Assembly (NCBI RefSeq): GCF_000775915.1
Contig: NZ_BBLT01000008.1
Span: 1 to 64,000 of the forward strand
Length of the DNA stretch: 64,000 nucleotides
Reading direction: 5' to 3'
Source: Sporocytophaga myxococcoides
Lineage (GTDB): Bacteria; Bacteroidota; Bacteroidia; Cytophagales; Cytophagaceae
Part shown: positions 62,878 through 64,000 of the stretch, in pieces
Numbering within the stretch: position 1 is the first letter of the stretch
How the letters are laid out: every line of letters starts with the position of its first letter
Notes under the pieces: generated by a model
Databases searched by the model: none
The model's input: the letters and a program-made list of their open reading frames with translations, nothing else
Told to the model about the DNA's origin: nothing
Position numbers and translations under genes: made by a program

Positions 62878-64000
62878 TTATGCAAAAGCTCTTCTGTTTA
62901 TGTCAAACTGTTCAAGATAGTCTGCTACTCTTCTTACAAACATCCCTCCGAGGGAACCGTCAATTACTCTGTGATCGTAGGAGTGAGAGAGGAACATCAT
63001 ATGTCTGATACCTAATGTATCACCCTGAGGTGTTTCAATAACAGCAGGTTTTTTAATAACCGCACCAAGTGCAAGTATACCCGCCTGTGGCTGCATAATA
63101 ATTGGTGTTCCCATCATATTTCCGAAAGAGCCTACATTTGATACTGTATAAGTTCCGCCTGAAAGATCGTCTGGAGTAAGTTTATTTGCTCTTGCTCTTT
63201 TTGCTAGGTCGTTTACTTTTTTGGTCAACCCAATGATATTAAGCTGATCAGCATTTTTGATTACAGGAACAATCAGGTTTCCACTAGGAAGGGCTACAGC
63301 CATGCCTATGTTAATGTCTTTCTTCACAATAATTTTATCACCGTCGACAGATACATTAACCATAGGATAATCTTTTAAAGCTTTGACTACAGCTTCAATA
63401 AAGATTGGAGTGAATGTAAGAGCAGTATTTTCTTTTTCCATAAATTCCTGCTTCACTCTGTTTCTCCAGTATACGATGTTGGTGACATCGGCTTCTACAA
63501 ATGAGGTAACGTGAGGAGCAATTCTTTTAGACTCAACCATTCTGTCTGCTATCATTTTCCTCATGCGGTCCATTTCGATAATTTCAAAATTGCCGGATAA
63601 TGATTGAGCGGGTTTTAACTGGTCCAGAGGAGCAGATTCTTTTTTCTGTTCATTCTTGTGAGCTTCTTGAAATTGTTGTTTCTCAGAGGACGCTACCGTA
63701 GAGGTTTTCCTAGTCTGGATATAATCAAGAATATCATTTTTAGTAACGCGCTCATCTTTGCCTGTACCTTTGATGGCTTCCAGTTCTGCCATGGTTACAT
63801 TTTCCTGACGGGCAATGTTCATGACTAGTGGAGAGTAAAATCTCAAAGATTCTCCGTTGGAGATATGCGATTTAGCTGGTGTCTCATTTTTGACAACAGA
63901 TGTTTGTGTCGTTAAATTTGATGTAGTCTCCTTGGGTGTTGCTTGCACAGCAGGGGCCGTGCTTTGGTCATCTCCTTCAGTAGCAATAATTGCAATTGGT
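62878..64000 (-). CDS. Dihydrolipoamide acyltransferase (E2), 5' end outside window
   Basis: C-terminal part of a 2-oxoacid dehydrogenase E2 subunit; the frame stays open to the window edge, so the start lies beyond 64000. Reading inward: PIAIIATEGDD is the end of a lipoyl domain, then a Pro/Ala/Thr linker, an E3-binding domain (YSPLVMNIARQENVTMAELEAIKGTG), a second linker, and the catalytic domain with HSYDHRVIDGSLGG (catalytic His and Asp). It transfers acyl groups to CoA in a pyruvate or branched-chain dehydrogenase. Which complex cannot be told from this fragment. A GTG at 63946-63948 is internal, not the start. Confidence 0.92.
   Translation of the reverse strand, partial: PIAIIATEGDDQSTAPAVQATPKETTSNLTTQTSVVKNETPAKSHISNGESLRFYSPLVMNIARQENVTMAELEAIKGTGKDERVTKNDILDYIQTRKTSTVASSEKQQFQEAHKNEQKKESAPLDQLKPAQSLSGNFEIIEMDRMRKMIADRMVESKRIAPHVTSFVEADVTNIVYWRNRVKQEFMEKENTALTFTPIFIEAVVKALKDYPMVNVSVDGDKIIVKKDINIGMAVALPSGNLIVPVIKNADQLNIIGLTKKVNDLAKRARANKLTPDDLSGGTYTVSNVGSFGNMMGTPIIMQPQAGILALGAVIKKPAVIETPQGDTLGIRHMMFLSHSYDHRVIDGSLGGMFVRRVADYLEQFDINRRAFA

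Noticed and set aside
1-64000. Search for tRNA, rRNA, CRISPR and known riboswitches by eye
   Set aside because: No cloverleaf arms, rRNA signature or conserved riboswitch core was noticed; a covariance-model scan of the window would settle this.

Overview
The window is a 64 kb AT-rich piece of chromosome from a Bacteroidota bacterium, most likely a Cytophagales-type glider related to Cytophaga or Sporocytophaga. The order-level placement is inference. It rests on several proteins ending in type IX secretion (T9SS) sorting domains, of both the type A (PNP...G-Y) and gliding-motility-associated type B kinds, on a secreted GH43 arabinan-degrading enzyme, on TonB-dependent and PorV-like outer-membrane proteins, and on the general lack of Shine-Dalgarno sequences. 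I saw no rRNA, tRNA, CRISPR array, prophage or conjugative element. The visible mobile DNA is one REP-associated (Y1/HUH) transposase with its palindromes, a stop-codon-broken copy of it, and scattered remnants.

Region 1-6,300 is an accessory stretch. It holds the RAYT/REP locus, a 160-nt nested inverted repeat, small unknown genes, a LamG protein with a recent internal duplication, a Tyr/His/Gly-rich lipoprotein and a gene that encodes only a T9SS sorting domain. Region 6,300-9,400 is a minus-strand redox group (SDR, TrxR-like flavoprotein, small membrane protein, AraC regulator). Region 9,400-14,000 has an EEP-family hydrolase, a TerB-like protein and a 934-aa GH43 enzyme with duplicated C-terminal modules. 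Region 14,200-20,000 has a TonB receptor divergent from a translationally coupled LytTR regulator and TPR-LytS kinase. Region 20,300-22,700 has a methyltransferase and a GT4 glycosyltransferase.

Region 22,970-26,860 is the most unusual block: a tightly packed operon of membrane fusion protein, VTC-type polyphosphate polymerase domain, DUF4956 membrane protein and TolC-like outer-membrane factor, with no conventional transporter. It may be a polymer synthesis and export machine. Region 27,000-38,000 holds lipoproteins, T9SS cargo proteins with lamin-tail domains, an acyltransferase, RlmD, a type B T9SS protein and a hybrid histidine kinase. Region 38,100-46,500 is a TetR-controlled TolC-MFP-RND efflux operon with a palindromic operator, followed by a metallophosphoesterase.

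Region 46,500-58,600 has a PNPOx-like protein, a secreted LRR protein, a radical SAM protein, a decayed frameshifted gene, a J-domain protein, an outer-membrane pair (HhH barrel plus PorV-like) and two secreted MORN-variant repeat proteins. Region 58,900-64,000 has a methyltransferase, a GtrA protein, a membrane-anchored MutS-like ATPase overlapping a NUDIX hydrolase, and the 3' part of a 2-oxoacid dehydrogenase E2 gene cut by the window edge.
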